DNA from: Elymus sibiricus
Taxonomy: Eukaryota; Streptophyta; Magnoliopsida; Poales; Poaceae
Assembly: GCA_039707655.1 (NCBI GenBank)
Contig: CM077664.1
Span: 121,990,485-122,054,484 of the forward strand
Reading direction: 5' to 3'
DNA length: 64,000 bases
Both the position numbers and the translations under genes were made by a program. This document shows positions 22,715-33,702 of the stretch, piece by piece. The notes below the pieces were generated by a model. That model ran no database searches and was not told where the DNA came from. It saw only the letters and a program-made list of their open reading frames with translations. Numbering within the stretch: the stretch's first letter is position 1; each line of letters opens with the position of its first letter.

Positions 22715-22727
22715 AAGCTTGGGGGAG
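22715..22727 (+). promoter_or_regulatory. Polypurine tract before the 3' LTR
   Basis: AAGCTTGGGGGAG, followed by one T and the LTR start TGATGAGTCC at 22729. This is the expected primer for plus-strand DNA synthesis. Confidence 0.85.
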
Positions 22728-22728
22728 T

Positions 22729-24137
22729 TGATGAGTCCAATTTACGTGACGTTTTTCCTGTATATTTTGTGCCTACAAGGTGGGCTTTGTGGAATTTTAC
22801 CGCGTTCGCGCACTTCTTTTTGTTGATAATCCCTCAGGCAACGTCTTTTGGAGCAATATCCATTTAATGGAGAAAATCTTTGAAAATGGCAGTGGAATCA
22901 CACATTCAAGGTGATAAACACTTTCCATAAAAAGATCAAGCAAGAAGGCCAAAGAAACAGATGTCGTCGCGCTTTTAGAGCGAACGACGGCGTTCCATGC
23001 GACCGCGCGCGCTTGCATGAGCGGTCGTTTGGCGCGCCGCTGCCTCTGGGGGATCAACTATTTTCACCCCGTCAAAGCGGATCGAGGAGGGGACGAACAG
23101 AGACTCCAAAAACTCATCCAGAAGGCAGAACCCTAGCCGCTGGACCCCATCCGGAGGGAGGATCGACCGGGAGAAGAAAGGGATTCCTCTCACCACGTGA
23201 GGAACGACATCATCAACAACATCTACACCATCACCACCTATATCATCATCATCATCATCCGCGTCCTTATCATCTGCAACATCAAGAACCCTAGTGGATC
23301 CTTCGGTGTATCAGTTGAATCATTCGCCCATGTATTCAATTACCATTACCATGATGATTGTTGTTCTTATGTGTGAGTAGACCCCTAGTTCTCGGGGATA
23401 TGGATGAACCTTGGTATGTGTAGGATCTGAAACGTTTTATTATGGATATGAGATCCTCTGTTGAATGCTTAGTTTAATAACTTTGTGAATGTTGTGAAGG
23501 GGCCCCACTCAACATTTGTGCCTATATTGGCCACGAAGTATAGCACTGTCTTTGCATAGGTTTAGGATGTGGAGGTAATTCGAGGTGACAGTAAAAGCCT
23601 ACTGCTCCTAACCTTTACAAGTGACCGGGGATTTACGGAGAACCCTTAGTGAGGCCGCGTCCACGGGGAAACCCTTAATTATCATGAGTTGTAACCCACA
23701 GGGGGAGACTATGATGGTGGCGTGCATGGCACGAAGTCTACCACGAGTAGAACGTGTTCTGTACCCGGCTCCGCCCAGCATAAACGTCAACAATGACTCA
23801 AGTATCCTTTCCGTGCTATGCTTATGCATAGTAGTACTAGAAACATACCAATGGGGATTCCAGACTCACTGAGAACGCCTTTTTAATTCTGTTGTTTCAC
23901 TATTATTTACCATCCATGTCTTTCATTTACTTTTATGTTATTCAGTTACAAGTCACCATTTTACTCAATCCTTATTTAAATCCGCCCTCACTCTGCTTCA
24001 AGTCTATAATTATCTGCAGGCACAAAGTTACATAATTCTCTACAAGGGGCAAAAGCCCGATTCCTGTGCTCCCTGTGGGATTGATACTCTTACTTCGAAA
24101 AGGCTACAACTAAACCCTGTGCACTTGCAGGCCATCA
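22729..24137 (+). repeat. 3' LTR of the plus-strand Athila-type element
   Basis: It starts TGATGAGTCC next to the polypurine tract and ends GCAGGCCATCA, 1409 bp. The start resembles the LTR fragment at 39431, and the CGACGGCGTTCCATGCGACC motif resembles the minus-strand LTR. Open frames inside are short and not conserved. Confidence 0.85.
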
Positions 24138-24691
24138 ATGCACTGCCACGACCTCCTGTGAACAGGAGGAAGAAGGAGGCGCGGCTGGGCTGGGCTGGCT
24201 GTGCACTGTGCACTCAAGGCCCAGTCCAACAGTAGTTTCTTTTTTTTCGATTTCCTTTTCTATTTTAATCTTTAGTCTCTGTTTTGCATTTTATTTTCTT
24301 ATCAAATGATTTTTGTTGAACATCAAATTTGACACATAAATACTAGGAAATAGCATGGGTCTGTTCAAAAAGTTTCAAACCATTTGGAAACATCCAAATT
24401 TGTATTTTGATTTTTCTACGATTTTATTTATTTCTTTTGGTCCACAAAATTGATGCTAGGGATAGGATGGGAATCCAATTGAGTTTGATTTCATTTTTAC
24501 AAATACTTGAGGTATTTATGACATAATGTAAACATCTTTGATTTGCCAATTGAAGAATTATTATTTTTGACATGCATTATAAATTTGAGTTTGAATTGAG
24601 TTTGGATCAAAATGGCAGTTAGCAAGATAAGCATGCTGACATGGCAACATAATTAACAGAGCAACAGTGCTTAATACATGGGGGTGTTACA
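24138..24691 (-). repeat. LTR fragment of a gypsy element, minus strand
   Basis: On the minus strand it begins TGTAACACCCCCATG at 24691, a typical gypsy LTR start. The rest is AT-rich with little coding pattern. The Athila-type element above is inserted into it, so its other part lies left of the window. It is the oldest layer of the left nest that can be seen. Confidence 0.55.
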
Positions 24692-24708
24692 AGGAGATCC
24701 TGCCGAAG

Positions 24709-24945
24709 ATGGAGGTGGTGGAGGTACAGGAGGATCCGAGCATCACGCTCGCCCGAAAGATCAACTCGGCGACGCGGCAAAATCGTCTCGTCAAAGCAAA
24801 GGCCACGAAGGAGGAAACGCTCAAGAAGCAGAAGGCTGGCAGAGGGCGTGCTGGTGGCGGACGTGGCGGTGGGCGTGCTGGTCGCGGGCGTGGTAAAGGT
24901 CGTGGCCTGGGCCGCGGTGCCCCGATGGTGTCACCCACCATATAG
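24709..24945 (+). CDS. Arginine-glycine-rich frame of unknown origin, probably truncated at its start
   Basis: 78 residues from ATG at 24709 to TAG at 24943. The first part is mixed and charged (MEVVEVQEDPSITLARK, then many K and R). The end is an RGG-like stretch (GRGRAGGGRGGGRAGRGRGK) of the kind found in RNA-binding proteins. The frame starts 18 bp after the LTR end at 24691, so the LTR insertion has probably cut off the original start. I do not recognise the family. It may be the tail of an old gene or of another transposon. Confidence 0.3.
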   Translation: MEVVEVQEDPSITLARKINSATRQNRLVKAKATKEETLKKQKAGRGRAGGGRGGGRAGRGRGKGRGLGRGAPMVSPTI

Positions 24946-24989
24946 ACGTCGTCATGGCCGGAGCATTACAAGGCTCCGTACTACTACGG

Positions 24990-26183
24990 CTCGTCCCCCC
25001 GCGTCGCCTCCCCGAGTGAGGCGACCAGGGGCTCCTCTCCCCTCCCTCTAGCACCCCCTCCCCTCTTAACCCTCCTCCTGCCGCCGTCGGCGTGCGCCAC
25101 CGGGCCCTGCCCGCGTGGTGTCGGCGGCGGCCTTGCCCTTCCCCGCGTGCGGCTCCCTGGCTCGGGTGGTGGCGGCTGACGGCGGTGTTCCTCGGTCCGC
25201 GGTGGTTTCGGCGGCGGCGGCTGCCTCGGGCGGCGCTGCTCCAGGTGGTCAGCAAGCGGTGGCACGGCTACTTGGCGACGGGCTGGCACGGCGGCTGGCG
25301 GCGGCGCCCTCCCGGCCCAAATCTGGGCCCTTTTGGGCCCCATCTGGGTCTGGCGGGCTTGGCCCGATCTCGCCTGCGACGGCTTCGGCAGACGGCGGTG
25401 CGGCTCGTGCGGGGGGTTGCGGAGACGGCGGTGCGCCTACTGCAGCGCGGCGATGGGAGCTTCACGAGCCCCTTTCGGGCTCGGCCGGGCCTAGAGGGCC
25501 TGGTGTGCTCTTATTGCTGCGTCCGGTCGGTGACCGCCGATGACGGTGGAGGTTGTCTCCTCCTGCGTGGCTGCTGACTCTGCTGCTCCTCGTTCCCGGC
25601 TGTTCCCTCTCGGCTCCGTCGGGCGGCGGTGATGATGGCAAGACCGTGGTGGCGCATGCTGGTGGGCGGCAAGTTTGGTGAAGCGCGTCCGTCCGGGGTT
25701 GTGGATGTTTGGCGGACGGGAGAAATCCCTGCCGGCAAGCACCGACGCGGTGACGCCCGTGGGCGCCTCCGTTCCTTCCTGAAGGGCGTCGGGTATTCCC
25801 CTCCCCCACGCCCCTCCGCGTACCGGGGGAAATCCTAGGATCAGTCCGAGCAGCAGCGTCGTCGTCGTCGCGTTCCTTCCTGAAGGTGTTGCTTGGTATG
25901 CGGAGGTTCGAGGTGCTAGGAGCGAGGTGGAAACTCTCCGGTGGGCGCAGCGGTTGCGGGTCATCATCGTTTTCGTCGATCCGACGCTGTTGACATTAGT
26001 TTCTTTCTTCTTTCTCTTTTGTTTCGTTTGGGCGTGCTTGTACTGTTTATCCGAGCATTGGACTCACAGTTGTATCGAATGGTTGCTATATCTATATAGC
26101 GAGGCGAAAGCCTATTTGGAGAAGAAGTAAAATACACTGAGGTCCCAAAGCTTCTCGCATCTTTTTCTCAAGCTTCTCGCATC
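24990..26183 (+). mobile_element. GC-rich retroposon-like segment, possibly a non-autonomous LINE
   Basis: The segment is flanked by the direct repeat TACTACTACGG (24979-24989 and 26184-26194). It has a GC-rich body without a consistent frame. Near the end is a CTATATCTATATAGCGAGGC segment then GAAAGCC, resembling 3' ends of Triticeae LINEs (by memory of the pattern). The stretch from 26110 to 26183 has two copies of AAGCTTCTCGCATC. The flanking repeat is low in complexity and could be chance. Alternative: diverged upstream DNA of the Hsp110 gene. Confidence 0.35.
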
Positions 26184-26269
26184 TACTACTACGGTCCGGT
26201 GCCCGTGCACGCGGCCCACGAGAGTAGCGGCCCAGGATCGTCCAACTGTAAGGGTTTCCATTTTCCACC

Positions 26270-26282
26270 TTCCAGAACATTC
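26270..26282 (+). promoter_or_regulatory. Perfect three-unit heat-shock element upstream of the Hsp110-type gene
   Basis: TTCCAGAACATTC fits nTTCnnGAAnnTTCn with no mismatch, the site bound by trimers of heat-shock factor. It lies 603 bp before the ATG. A weak TATA-like CATATACC follows at about 26346, so the site would be some 75-100 bp before transcription start, a usual distance. Confidence 0.7.
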
Positions 26283-26339
26283 AGGAGCCCTCTCAAAGGA
26301 AGAAGAACACCCGCGACCACAACGGCACCGCCACTACGG

Positions 26340-26884
26340 CGCCGCATATACCACCGCCTCGGCGACTCGTATTCGCCAAGGGAAAAGAGTTGCCCTGTCT
26401 TCGCCTCGCCTGCCGGAAGCGAAATTTCAAGGAGCACCCACGACTTCGCCCACCGCCGGTACGATCCAATCCGACCTCCGACGCTTTCCTTCCGCGATTT
26501 CTCGCCGCGACCAAGGCCGCCTCGTCGTCGTCGATATCGATCTCCGCGTTCCCATAACACGTCTCCTTTTCAACATTCTGTAACTTTGTTCGAAGGTGAA
26601 AGTGCGCTTCACCTTTATTAGCAGATCAATCAGTTCCTGATGTTGTGCTGCGGTTTTAGGGGCGCAGGGTTAGGCCTTTGAGGGTTTAGATCGGGGTTTG
26701 CGTCGTTTCGGGTCAATTTTGACTTGTTGTCGGGGTTTGGCGCATGGAGTCTATAGATTTGAGGTTTATATGTCGAGATTTATCAAGGTATTTGACTGGT
26801 GGATCTCGCCCTGTGCAGGTGTAGGCTGCGATCTGATCGTGTGACCAACAAGCAGTAGCCGGGAGCTGCAAGGGCGCGTCGAAG
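26340..26884 (+). promoter_or_regulatory. Probable 5' leader with an intron, Hsp110-type gene
   Basis: A CCTGTGCAG acceptor at 26818 precedes the last 66 bp before the ATG. Candidate donors lie at 26459 (CCG|GTACGA) and 26595 (AAG|GTGAAA). The T-rich stretch 26600-26810 has intron character. A leader intron is common in plant chaperone genes. The exact donor and the transcript start are not settled. Confidence 0.45.
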
Positions 26885-29800
26885 ATGAGCGTGGTTGGGT
26901 TTGATTTAGGCAACGAGAGCTGCATTGTGGGGGTGGCACGGCAGCGTGGCATCGACGTGGTTCTCAATGAGGAATCCAAACGGGAGACCCCTGCCATCGT
27001 CTGCTTCGGTGACAAGCAGCGCTTCATCGGCACCGCAGGGGCTGCCAACTCCACCATGAACCCGAAGAACTCCATCTCACAGATCAAGCGCTTGCTGGGC
27101 CGCAGGTTCGCTGATCCTGAGCTGCAGCGCGATCTGCAGTCGTTCCCTTTTCGTGTCTCGGAGGGCCCCGATGGGTTCCCACTCGTCCACGCCCGGTATC
27201 TCGGGGAGGAGCATGCTTTCACCCCCACGCAGCTGCTTGCCATGGTGCTGTCTAATCTGAAGGCCATTGCTGAGGATAACCTCAAGTCTGCTGTTGTTGA
27301 TTGCTGCATTGGTATCCCGGTGTATTTTACTGACCTGCAGCGCAGGGCTGTTCTCGATGCTGCCACTATCGCTGGGCTCCGGCCGTTGCGTCTGTTCCAT
27401 GAGACCACTGCTACTGCATTGGCATATGGCATCTACAAGACTGATCTCCCTGAGAATGACCAGCTGAACGTTGCATTTGTTGATGTCGGGCATGCCAGTA
27501 TGCAGGTCAGCATTGTCGGGTACAAGAAGGGGCAGCTGAAGATGCTGTCCCATGCATATGACCGGTCTCTTGGCGGAAGAGACTTTGATGAAGCCCTGTT
27601 TAAGCACTTTGTGGCAAAATTTAAAGAGGAGTATAAGATTGATGTCTACCAGAATGCCCGTGCCTGCATTAGATTGCGTGTGGCCTGTGAGAAGCTCAAG
27701 AAGATGCTGAGCGCCAATCCGGAGGCACCGATGAATATTGAGTGCTTGATGGATGAGAAGGATGTGCGAGGCTTCATCAAGAGGGATGAATTTGAACAGA
27801 TCAGTGCCCCAGTACTAGAACGTGTGAAAGGTCCGTTGGAGAAGGCCTTGGCCGAAGCTGGCTTGACAACAGAAAGTGTGCACTTTGTTGAGGTTGTTGG
27901 ATCAGGTTCTCGTGTCCCTGCTATAATCAGGATTATCACTGAATTCTTTGGAAAGGAACCTCGGAGAACTATGAATGCAAGTGAATGTGTTGCCCGGGGA
28001 TGCGCTCTTCAGTGTGCTATACTTAGTCCCACGTTCAAAGTGCGGGAATTCCAGGTACTATCTTGTGTTCTTATGTTTGGCCTTTGGTCATTTGTGTCTT
28101 TTTTCTATTGCCATTCTAGCATTTTCATCATTATTATATCCTACCGATGTTCGGTTTTAGTGTTCTCTTTAAGTTGATGTTCTTCAGAAATTTAGAACAG
28201 CTTTCATCTGCTTTCTTTAATATATTATTATTATTATGTAGGTGTCTTCAACCTTTGATATCTTCATCTCCTGTTGCTTTCATTTGACACCTGTGTGGCA
28301 GGAACTGTTATGTTGATATGTTGCAGTTTACGCAGAATAATGTTCACTTGTAGGATCTTCTAGGCCCAAACCGAGTCTGCCTTCCACCTAGTACCTAAGT
28401 GCTAGACTGCATTTTGGAATATATAAATAATGATATGTCTTTAAGATGGCTTCATTGGTGTGACAGATGACTAGCTTTACATGAACTTTCTAATACGGTT
28501 CTGCAACAGTTAACTAAATTAGTCTTATTTTTTATATCAATGTTGCAAGTTTTGAATAATTTCTCCTTTGATGGCTTTGAGTTCTGTTAAGGCACCGTCC
28601 TGTTGTTTTTAGTTTAATTTCGCTTCACGTATGGGGGTGCTAGATACAAGCTACATGAGCATGATGTTATATCCTGTGACTTTCTAAAAGCGATGTGTTA
28701 TAACATGAAATTCATTTTTAATGCACCCTGTACCTCTAACTATCATATTGGCTTGCTATTTTGCAGGTTAATGAAGGTTTTCCTTTTTCAATCGTTTTAT
28801 CATGGAAACCAGATTCCCAGAACAATGAGCCCCAACAAACAGTGGTATTTCCAAAAGGGAATCCGATCCCGAGCGTCAAAGCTCTGACCTTCTATAGGTC
28901 CAATACATTTGCAGTGGATGTTCTGAATGTCGAAACAGAAGATCCGCAAGTAACACAAAAAATTAGCACTTACACGGTAGGTAACATAATAAACCTTTTC
29001 AGAAGTCATTCAATACACATTCAACTGCTAGACCACCTTAAAATCTACTCCATCCTATGCAGATACCATGTCCTATACACGGTAGTACTTAGCAGTTTTT
29101 GATGGTTACTGATTTGATTTTTGTGCTAAACCCTATGCAGATCGGCCCTTTCCAATCCAACAAAGGTGAGAAGGCAAAACTGAAAGTGAAAGTTCGTCTC
29201 AACATTCACGGAATAGTCTCTCTTGAATCGGCGACGGTAACTTGCAATACCATTTCCTATCACCTTCCTCTGGAAAAACATATAACTTCTCTCTGATGTT
29301 GCTAGTACGCTTTCTTTTCTACACAGATGCTGGAGGAGGAGGAAGTGGAAGTTCCAGTTTCAGCTACAAGTGAGGTGCCAAAGGATGCTAACAAAATGGA
29401 GACAGATGCCACTGATGTCAATATGCAGGAACCTAAAGGTACTACAGACACTGCTGAGGGTGCTACTGGAGATGGGGCACAAGAATCTGAGGAAAAATCT
29501 GCTCCTATGGATACTGATGCCAAGGTAATTGACAAAGTTTTGGATTATTATGGTCTTTTGCTCTTAGCATGTTGAGAAGAGCTATTGCTCTATGTGGCTT
29601 AAATTTATGCTTACAACTAGGGTGTATGGATTTCTCATGTTACTGGGAATTACTTACCACTTCAGCTTTTTCGTGAAGCTGACAGGGGATCAGTGGTTCG
29701 CCATTCACTTGGTAGTCATCAATTCTAATCTACCCAATAATAAACCTCCTCATACTGGTTCAGAATGTTAACTAGTGGTATCTTAGACGTTCCATATGGT

Positions 29801-31191
29801 TTTTACACCAAAGGAATCATGATTTGTTCTTGCTAGGAACAGGCTAGTGCTCTAGTTTCATTCATGCATACTTTTGGGAAAGCACTGTTCAGTTTTTGGG
29901 CGAGACATGTAATTTATAAAATTATTTTATTTATTTTAGACCGAGCCATCGAAAAAGAAAGTCAAGAAAGCTAATGTACCAGTTGCGGAATTGGTGTATG
30001 GTGCAATGGGGTCTGCTGAGTTGGAGAAAGCTGTTGAGAAAGAGTATGAAATGGCTCTTCAAGACAGAGTTATGGAAGAAACCAAAGAGAAGAAGAATGC
30101 CGTGGAGGCTTATGTTTATGACATGCGTAACAAGGTATGTTGGATTGCATGTTTCGGTGATGTATATTAATCTGTTGCCATGTGAAGTACCTGATGTTAT
30201 CTCTTCTTGTATTCAGCTTTATGAGAAGTACTGTGATTATGTTACGTCGGAGGACAAAGAAACTTTGATAGCTAAGCTTCAGGAGGTTGAGGATTGGCTG
30301 TACGAAGATGGCGAGGATGAGACCAAGGGAGTCTATGTTGCAAAACTGGAAGAACTTAAAAAGGCATGCCTTCTTTTTACTATGTAACATGGATTGAGCC
30401 TGTTTTTGTATTCTGAGGTTCTGGAGGGCTGAACTTTATTTTCTTTCAGGTTGGTGGCCCTATCGAGGCGCGCTACAGAGAGTCGGAAGAAAGAGGTCCT
30501 GCTATTGAACAACTAGCGTACTGCATCCGCAGTTTCAGGGAGGCTGCATTGTCTAGTGACCCAAAGTTTGATCATGTCGACATATCGGAGAAACAAAAGG
30601 TATTAACACTCTCACCTATAAGAGGATTAGAAATGCTCATCATGGACAGTCCATTCACTGCTATATTTGTTAAAAATCAAAATCATTGGCAAACAATTAT
30701 TGTTCCTGTCGTGGAGGCATATAGAGGTAATGTTAATTCTCAGTTGCTAACCTGTATCTGTTACATACAGGTTGTTAATGAGTGCTCGGGAGCGGAGACT
30801 TGGCTGCTTGAGAAAAAACAGCAGCAGGATGCTTTACCAAAGCATGCTGACCCTGCTCTCCTTGTTTCTGACCTTAAGAAGAAGGCGGAAGCACTTGACA
30901 GGTTAGTTTGCTAACATAACAACCATCTCTCATGCTGTCTAGTGTCTGGGATAACTATCTGAAACCTTCTACCATTACAGATTTTGCAAACCGATCATGA
31001 CAAAGCCAAAGCCAGCACCGAAGCCGCAGACCCCACCTCCGGCCGAAACTTCACCACCAGAGGCTCAAACACCAGAGCAGCAGCCAGATGGTGCCACTGA
31101 AGCTAGTGAGCCGGCCAGTGAGGGAGGTGCGTGGGAGCAGCCTGCAGCCGAGCAGATGGACACCGACGAACCTGATCCTTCCTTGGCATAG
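26885..31191 (+). CDS. Hsp110-type HSP70 co-chaperone (plant HSP70-14/15 group), intact, nine coding exons
   Basis: Exons: 26885-28054, 28767-28976, 29141-29236, 29327-29524, 29940-30134, 30217-30363, 30450-30599, 30771-30901, 30981-31191. They join without any stop into 835 residues, matching the length of this plant group (about 830). The nucleotide-binding domain fills exon 1: VVGFDLGNESC (residue 3 on), ESKRETPAIVCFGDKQ, FVDVGHASMQVSIVG (about 198-212), and EVVGSGSRVPAI near residue 337. The substrate-binding beta part follows, then an acidic loop with METD, MDTD and EEE clusters (about 493-560) typical of Hsp110, then the helical domain with VEDWLYEDGEDETKGVY. The C-terminus is proline-rich (KPKPAPKPQTPPP) and ends in PDPSLA, without the EEVD of cytosolic HSP70. 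Hsp110 proteins act in the cytosol and nucleus as nucleotide exchange factors for HSP70 and hold unfolded proteins. A heat-shock element lies upstream. Exon 1 is GC-rich, as in grass genes. Confidence 0.97.
30364..30449 (+). other. GC-AG intron of the Hsp110-type gene
   Basis: The exon ends CTTAAAAAG and the intron starts GCATGC and ends TTTCTTTCAG. Using GC gives an exact join of LEELKK to VGGPIEARY in phase. The nearest GT downstream would add residues and a shifted frame. GC-AG introns are a minor, normally spliced class. Confidence 0.85.
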
Positions 31192-31638
31192 GCCTATTGT
31201 TGATCAAAGCAGTTTTTATCTCCTCTCGATTGCGTTTCTCGGTGTTGGTAGCGCGGCAAGCTTTTGGGTCCTGTGGCACGCACGGTTGTGAGGTTAATTA
31301 TGATGTGTTGGAACTTTGAGAGTTTGGTAGTGTATCTAGGTGTCTGTCCTTGGACTTGGCTTTCTTGGTGGTGGGTGATGCAGATGCAGGGTTATCATCT
31401 TCAGATTTCGGTTCCTGATGTCGGCGATATCTTTTGCTGTAGTTTCTATAGCCATCAATGGTTTCAGGTGTGCGCATTCTGTAACTAGAGTAAGGACAGG
31501 CTGCAAGCACCGTTTGCTGTACTCCTGTCTGCACCACCAGGACACACCCTCCAAAGGATGTTTAATCTATTTTTGGTATCTCGGCTCTCGAGGAATTTAA
31601 TGGTAAACGACAAAGCACAAAAGACTCTGCTGGGGTAA
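31192..31638 (+). other. 3' untranslated and downstream region of the Hsp110-type gene
   Basis: The region is T-rich and G/T-rich, as expected for a 3' untranslated region. It ends where the Harbinger-like element starts (target TAA at 31636-31638). No single poly(A) signal stands out; AATTTAATGG near 31595 is a weak candidate. Confidence 0.5.
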
Positions 31639-31649
31639 GAGCAACTCTA

Positions 31650-32576
31650 GCAGATGAGTCATTTGCAGCTTCAAAATCATTTCGAAGAGCTCTCCATAAT
31701 GAGCAAATGCAAATTGGAACGCACAAATACAAGGTCGCAACAATTCAAACTCCATATTTTACGGATCCACCCTGTCAACGTCTATGTTTATTCCCCACTC
31801 CATATTTTACGGATCCACTTTGTCAGCGTCTATATTTGTTCTTCACACATAAAAATTGCGTATTGCGTTGAACATCACACTGAAATCAAAACTGACCTAG
31901 AACAACAAATCGGAATTGAGCTAGAATGACTAATTGAGATTGACATAAGAACCAATCAAAACATGATTTATTTAACCGATTTCCTCCTCCGTTTGGAAGT
32001 GACTTCACATGAGGGGGCGGGTTCGACCGCTTCCGTTTGCCCTTTTACGCAGTTGAGGTATCACTAGCACAAATGCCGTGCATTGCAACAGGAGAAATTA
32101 CCAGTTTTGTCACGATTGTCCAGAACCCATGTCATAGGACAACGGGCGATGATGACAAAAAAATGCATCATTTGAGGATCACGACGTGGAGGTTAGGACA
32201 TGGAGGCTTGGAGTAAATTGATCTGATTGTGTGGAGGTTAGGAGATGGAGATCGGAATAAATTGATCTGATTGACAGTTTTTTTTATGGAATTTTTTTTG
32301 ATCTATTCATAAAAAATCATGACAATATAATAAGCATTATAAGCAATAAAAATTACATCAATGTCGTGTGTTCGAACAGTAAATAAAATTGAAATTTAGT
32401 AACGATCATACGTGCCAACATAACATAAATTTAGTAGAAACCATATGTGCACCCGTGGCGTTGTCGATGGGTGCAAACGTTATTAGCTAATTTCTTCCTT
32501 TAATTATGCACCCAGTAGTTAATTTGATTGCCCGATCGTTCTTGCAAAGTCCCCCCCCCCTAATTATGCCTCCTTT
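31650..32576. other. AT-rich interior of the Harbinger-like element
   Basis: It contains a short direct repeat of CTCCATATTTTACGGATCCA (near 31750 and 31799) and a repeat of ATGGAGATC/TTGATCTGATTG (32215-32275). No gene is seen. Confidence 0.4.
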
Positions 32577-32983
32577 GAGCATCTCCAACAGCCCTAGGAT
32601 TGCTAAAAACTGAAAATATAGCAACTTGGCCCAAAAACGTTGCTCCAACAGCCTTTGTATAAGTGGTCCCCACATTTTTTTTTACAAAGCTTGCTATATT
32701 TGTACCCACACTTGGTATATTTGCAAAGTGGAGAGGCACTTGCTATAATTTTTAGCAGCCCAGTACCTACATCCCTTTGTTCCATTGACAAGTGGACCAC
32801 ACCGCCCCCCTAGATTCTTGCTGACCCGCGTCTGGCACCGGTCCCCACGTGTCATTGAGAGGATTGCTAAATTTTATAGCATGTTGTTGGAGCAAAAAAC
32901 TTTTGGGGTTGCTAAATCTTCTCTCTCCTCTTGCTATGCCCAGTTTTTAGCAATTCAGAATAGCAATGCTGTTGGAGATGCTC
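32577..32983. mobile_element. MITE of 407 bp with perfect 16-bp terminal inverted repeats
   Basis: It starts GAGCATCTCCAACAGC and ends GCTGTTGGAGATGCTC. The flanks are TTT on the left and TTA on the right, which would be a TTA duplication with one change. The interior has further inverted matches (TTGCTAAAAACTG near 32602 and CAGTTTTTAGCAA near 32941), so most of the element can fold on itself. TTA and a GAGCATCTCC end suggest a Harbinger-type MITE. It has no coding capacity. Confidence 0.8.
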
Positions 32984-33276
32984 TTAAATTGCCCATTGCC
33001 CAATTGATGGCGTGCAACATCCCCTTTTGTTTTTTTAAATAGGAACCCATGCAGGGGTTAATACCTCACCCTCCCTGTTTGCTTTCTTTCCTCTTCTTTT
33101 TTGAAGTGCGGCCACACCACCAGGATCAATACCTCACCCTCCGGTAGTTTATTCTTAAGGCTGCTTCTTTGATTCTCTTACAATTCTGAGCATATATATG
33201 TTGGTGAATTTTGATGCAAACAAACGATTTGGGACTATTTCATTATGCAGCTAACCCTCAATCTTCACACAATAGT

Positions 33277-33348
33277 AGAGCGGAGCAGTTGGTTGTAGCC
33301 TTCGCAATGGAAGGAAGGTCGTGGGTTCGATCCCCCACGCCGCCGGCA
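33277..33348 (+). mobile_element. tRNA-related SINE-like sequence
   Basis: It has an A-box-like CGGAGCAGTTGG (33280-33291) and a perfect B-box GGTTCGATCCC (33324-33334). Next to the B-box is a complete T-arm (GTGGG and CCCAC around the TTCGATC loop). The acceptor stem does not pair well and there is no clean anticodon loop, so it is not a working tRNA gene. Such a head is typical of plant SINEs with a pol III promoter. The 3' limit of the SINE is not clear. Confidence 0.45.
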
Positions 33349-33545
33349 GTAATTTTTTGCGCCCCAACAGCTGACAAATTAGTACCGCCTCGCGTATATA
33401 TCTTAAAAAACAAAATCACAGCGGGACGAAACCAAGAATATCACCTTGCTTTATGGGCTTCTTTGATGCGAGTGACGACCGTATCCTTGTAGCCCTCCTT
33501 GATTGTGGCTTCTACTTCTATCATGGCGGCTTTCGTCATGCGGAC

Positions 33546-33702
33546 TGTAGAGACTTAGGTTTAGGCCGTGCAACTCACAATGCATTGATCGGGTGCACTA
33601 GGCACGTATATATGATGTACAAGACGGGCCACAACCTCAACTATACAGGAAAAATAGGAGGTGGGCCTACGACACAATATACATGCACAAAGATATTCAA
33701 CA
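33546..33702 (-). repeat. 3' LTR of the copia element
   Basis: 157 bp, TGTAGAGACTTAGG to AGATATTCAACA on the plus strand. The pol stop codon TGA (33697-33699) lies inside it. Next to it at 33703-33711 is the polypurine tract (GCGGGGGGG on the minus strand). Confidence 0.95.

Larger units (their letters stand above)
20651..24137 (+). mobile_element. Athila-type gypsy retrotransposon, plus strand, 3' part only
   Basis: The visible parts are a 3' region with a coiled-coil frame (21313-21900), a polypurine tract (22715-22727) and the 3' LTR (22729-24137). Its gag-pol half must lie left of the window, since the minus-strand Athila element is inserted into it. The 20820-21100 part has three repeats of a GACGGYGTTCC motif next to variants of CGAGCGCCC, so it is internally repetitive. 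Confidence 0.8.

Noticed and set aside
24990..25970. Long GC-rich frames on both strands near 25000-25970
   Set aside because: Frames are open in most phases because of high GC content, with arginine-, proline- and alanine-rich products and no domain.
33277..33348. A functional tRNA gene
   Set aside because: The B-box and T-arm are good, but the acceptor stem and anticodon loop do not form properly. A SINE-like origin fits better.
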